Assembly (NCBI GenBank): GCA_002914845.1
Contig: JXTC01000045.1
Coordinates: forward strand, 368,553 to 432,552
Direction: 5' to 3'
DNA from: Trema orientale
Taxonomy: Eukaryota; Streptophyta; Magnoliopsida; Rosales; Cannabaceae
Length of the DNA: 64,000 nucleotides
Below, piece after piece: positions 60,501 to 64,000 of this stretch. Both the position numbers and the translations under genes were made by a program. Every line of letters starts with the position of its first letter. Within the stretch, counting starts at the first letter, position 1. The notes below the pieces were generated by a model. That model worked only from the letters and a program-made list of their open reading frames with translations. It searched no databases and was not told the origin of the DNA.

Positions 60501-61752
60501 GGACTGCGCTTTCTAGTCTCAGATACTACTATTCTACCCTCTTCTAATCTTCTACGAGCCGTAAACATTTCGGGCTTGAATGGGCCTAATGCAAGTCTAC
60601 TTTTGATTTCTTTTGGGCTTTTGTGGTTCTGACAGGATAGGGCCCATTTCCGTTAAGAGTATTAGGAAACTACAAATGACTCTTTAGGAAACTTTAATTC
60701 AAAAAATGTCTCAGTTTTCATTTTCATATTAAAAAGATAGCCGAGTTTATCAATATTACACCTAGTATATTAGATATTAAATATATTAAGTCTCAATAAA
60801 CCAGTTGTATACTCTCTATATATATGTATGCTTTTATATTGAGTATGTCCCATATAATGTAATTAATATATATATTTTGTAGGGGCCTACTAATTTTCTC
60901 ATAGTCGGACTCAAGGCCAAATTCCGAAACACTTTACAGTACCTACGAGTAGTGATGGTGCTAGGATTTTGGTTTACTGATCGCTAGAAATATATTTTTT
61001 TTCTATTTGGGGATCTATTTTATATTTTATCTATTTTGAGAGGGGTTTTTATATACAATTTAAGTATAAAATTTTAAATACATATACATATTTAAGTATT
61101 TTTCTAAAAAATTATAAAATTGAGTGGGGGCTCAAGACCAATTAGGCCTGTTGTACCTCCATCACTGCCTGCTAGCACTCGACCATGAATTTGACCATAG
61201 TCAAATATGTTCGAAAATATGGCAAGTTTTTCTTTCGTATTTGACTAAGTTGGGTTTTGGGAAGGTAAGGTAAGGAGCAAGTTTGAAATTACAAAATTTT
61301 CAATTAATAAAAGGTCTAATTTTCTGAATGATTTATAACTTGTCCTTTTTTTTTTTTTTTTCCCGTCATGGCTTCTAAAATCAAAATTGATAATGTCCTT
61401 TGTGTAACTAATAAATTCGGCATTTTGGTTATAAAATAAAGAATATGGATATTTATTAAAATTAACTGTAAAAAACGGCCATTTCGCTGAGACATATTTG
61501 TTTCTAGCTAAGATAAATTGGGCTATGTGGGCCCATTAAACGGGCCAGTGGTTTACCTTGCCGCGTGGAATGATACAGAGTCCAGACAATGCCTCTGCCC
61601 CCGGATTTACTCTGTATACAAAACCGTTGGCGCCACTACTCGAAATTCCTGCTGAACTATTTTTCTTCTTCTTCTTCTTCTTCTGAAAAAGCACTCTCTT
61701 TTTGCCATTATATAAAAATGGGTTTTACATTTTTGGTTGCAACAGATGAAAA
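60501..61752. other. Divergent intergenic region between CYC1 and the kelch gene
   Basis: About 1.1 kb lies between the presumed CYC1 leader (minus) and the kelch gene leader (plus). It includes GGGCC-type words near 60640 and 61532-61545 (GGCCCATTAAACGGGCC). GGCCCA/TGGGCC elements are common near plant housekeeping promoters. A poly(T) run lies at about 61347-61362 and a TTC microsatellite at about 61663-61684 in the kelch leader. Confidence 0.5.
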
Positions 61753-64000
61753 ATGGGCAAATTTGTTCACAAGCATAGTTCTTATTCTTCGAAAAAGTTG
61801 GTCTTTTTCATATCCATAGCAGGTCTGGTAGGAGCTGCATTCATTGCGAATTTTCTCCGGGCTTCCTCTTCTTCTGGGTACTTATTTGTTTCTTCGAATT
61901 GGGCACTTGAGAAAACGAGTGTTACCAACCAAGCTAGCAGGGTGAGCCCTCTTGAATAAAATGTGTATATCTTAAAGACCCACTTCTGGTCTTTTCTTCT
62001 TGTCCCTTTTCTTTATTTATTTTTAGTTTTTATCCATTTATTTGGTAACTAGTGGATTTGTTTTTTCTTTTTTCTTTTTAGAAAGAAAGTGTTGAAGATA
62101 AGAAGGGACTTGTCCCTGAGAGAATCTTATCTGCCACTTTTGCTGATTTAGCTGCACCAGATTTACAATGGGAGGAAATGCCGCCGGCCCCGGTGCCTCG
62201 TCTTGATGGAGCTGCAGTTCAGATTAAGAATCTTCTGTATGTATTTGCGGGATATGGCTCTCTTGACTACGTAAGTTCTGTTTATCCAAACACGAATTTG
62301 AATAATGTAGCTTGAAAAATGATAGAACACTTTGCCATAAAACAGAATCACTTCGTTTTTCGAATTATAACATTCCTAATTGGAGTATGGTTTTGATGTT
62401 TAGCATTTTATCATCCCTTGTGCTCTACTTTTAGGTGCACTCTCATGTTGATGTGTTCAACTTTACTGATAACAAGTGGGGAGGGATGTTTGATATGCCA
62501 AAAGAAATGGCACATTCACATTTAGGAGTGGCAACTGATGGGAGATACATATATGTAGTATCAGGACAATATGGCCCGCAGTGTCGGGGCCCCACGGCTC
62601 GTTCGTTTGTGCTAGACACCGAGACCAAGAAATGGAACAGTATGCCTCCTCTACCTGCCCCTCGGTAACGAAGTTTTTTGTTTTTTTTTTTAATCCTCAT
62701 TTGAAGCTTTCTTGTTTTTGCTAACTCGATATGATCTAATTTTGTTAGCCTCGTATTGTTCATTACATACTGCATGACTTATGTTATTGTTTCTTGAAAG
62801 ATTTTCTGACTATGAGAAACTACAGGTACGCTCCTGCAACTCAGATATGGAGAGGCAGACTTCATGTAATGGGAGGGAGTAAAGAGAATCGTCACACACC
62901 AGGAGTGGAGCACTGGAGTATTGCTGTAAAAGATGGCAAAGCGTTGGAGAAACAATGGCGGAATGAAACACCAATTCCCCGTGGTGGACCTCATAGGTTT
63001 TGTTCACTTCCTTGACTTATGGTTGAATAACATGCAAGAGAAGATTCTCTCTTTAAACAACTTGAACGATGTGGATTTTCCTTGGTGTCTAATTGTAAGA
63101 TTCAATCTTCTAACAGGGCCTGCGTCATAGTCAATGATCGCCTTTTTGTTATTGGTGGTCAAGAAGGTGATTTCATGGCCAAGCCCGGGTCACCTATTTT
63201 CAAGTGTTCCCGCAGGCATGAGGTATATCATTCTGCTCTATCTTGTATCTACACACTGGTGTCCTTGGACGGGGAACTAGATGGCTTTAGTGTTCGTTTT
63301 ATGCTTGGATCAATTGGCTACTACATTTATCTTACCATATGATAAAGACAATAATGGATTCACTTCTATAAGTTCTTTTTGATAAAATGCTATTGACAAA
63401 CATGATAATTGGATCATTGCCTCCGCATTGATACCAACGCAATGGCCCTGATAGGACAATTGCGTTAGATGCATGTGTCCTCAGCTACGTTTTCCAATTT
63501 TCATTCATGTCCTATGTCTATCCGCTTATTATAGCGTTTTAAAAGAAAAATGCTTCATTATTTCAGGTGGTTTACAGTGATGTGTATATGCTGGATGATG
63601 AAATGAAGTGGAAAGTTGTTCCTCCTATGCCAAAGCCCAACTCTCACATAGAGTGTGCTTGGGTACTTGTCAACAACTCGATTATAATCACTGGAGGCAC
63701 AACAGAAAAGCACCCTGTGACCAAGAGAATGATCCTTGTTGGGGAGGTCTTCCAGTTTCATCTAGACTCACTGGTATATAAATCACATATCAAGATTTTG
63801 CTCAGCTGATCTTATTTTTTATGCCCTTCATATATTAATATAATTGCTTGTTTTTCTCCATGCTAAACAGACATGGTCAGTAATTGGAAAGCTACCTTAT
63901 CGAGTGAAAACGACATTAGCTGGTTTTTGGGATGGTTACTTGTATTTTACATCTGGACAGAGAGATAGAGGACCAGACAATCCGCAACCAAAGAAGGTCA
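61753..64000 (+). CDS. Kelch-repeat membrane protein, At3g27220-like (3' end cut off)
   Basis: Seven exons are visible, with matching splice phases: 61753-61941, 62082-62270, 62435-62664, 62826-62996, 63117-63222, 63567-63773 and 63871 to the window edge. The start ATG at 61753 follows a TTC-rich leader. The N-terminus has one signal-anchor helix (~residues 15-36, LVFFISIAGLVGAAFIANFL), so it is probably a type II membrane protein of the secretory system. Next come RILSATFADL and kelch blades with the typical hydrophobic-GG-aromatic pattern: LYVFAGYGSLDYV, YVVSGQYGPQCRGPT, LHVMGGSKENRH, FVIGGQEGDFMAKP, IITGGTTEKHPVTKR and LYFTSGQRDRGPDNPQP. It closely follows the Arabidopsis kelch protein At3g27220 in order and spacing. 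A beta-propeller of unknown partner is expected. Only the last few dozen residues should lie beyond 64000. Confidence 0.92.

Overview
This window looks like nuclear DNA from a flowering plant. It has large AT-rich intergenic spaces, GT-AG introns, a mitochondrial cytochrome c1 gene and plant-specific gene families (LHT amino-acid transporter, GTE bromodomain factor, DUF7950-like proteins). It also carries many nested, decayed transposons. A eudicot, probably a rosid, is the best guess; I cannot name the species. One ambiguous base (n) lies at 59648.

Left gene island (1-12.9 kb). The window opens in the last three exons of an LHT-type amino-acid transporter (+). A broken tandem copy follows (2151-3881), then a one-exon TLC-domain membrane protein (-, 4421-5176). 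Next is a ten-exon GTE8/GTE10-like bromodomain transcription factor (-, 7900-11573).

Repeat desert (12.9-46.2 kb). I see no intact host gene here. It holds:
- a Mutator-type MITE with 9-bp target duplications (18619-18768);
- a minisatellite of about 74-bp period (20571-21390);
- a hAT-like shell (23625-26920) holding a ~2.7 kb LTR-like element, which in turn holds a tRNA-type SINE with 14-bp target duplications;
- a 350-bp LTR with a 5-bp duplication (28196-28545);
- a decayed CACTA (En/Spm) element (28885 to about 37540), whose transposase remnant is split by a ~1.6 kb LTR;
- a second ~2.7 kb LTR-like copy in inverse orientation (38880-41564).

Right gene island (46.2-64 kb). Two paralogous one-exon DUF7950-like genes (-, 46236-47219 and 49758-50744) share blocks of conserved upstream sequence with G-boxes and CCAAT boxes. 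Then come a second copy of the Mutator-type MITE (52460-52631), a ~0.7 kb tandem duplication (about 53076-54440), the complete seven-exon cytochrome c1 gene (-, 56392-59081) and the first seven exons of a kelch-repeat protein gene (+, 61753 to the window edge).

From memory, the non-transporter genes match a block of Arabidopsis chromosome 3 around At3g27220 (kelch), At3g27240 (cytochrome c1), At3g27260 (GTE8) and At3g27270 (TLC). If so, this is an old microsyntenic block stretched by transposon insertion. The genes belong to separate pathways, so this is not a functional cluster. I found no convincing new multi-gene system. The most interesting items are the conserved promoter of the DUF7950 pair, the nested transposons with readable target duplications, the hairpin-bearing minisatellite, and two strong foldbacks.
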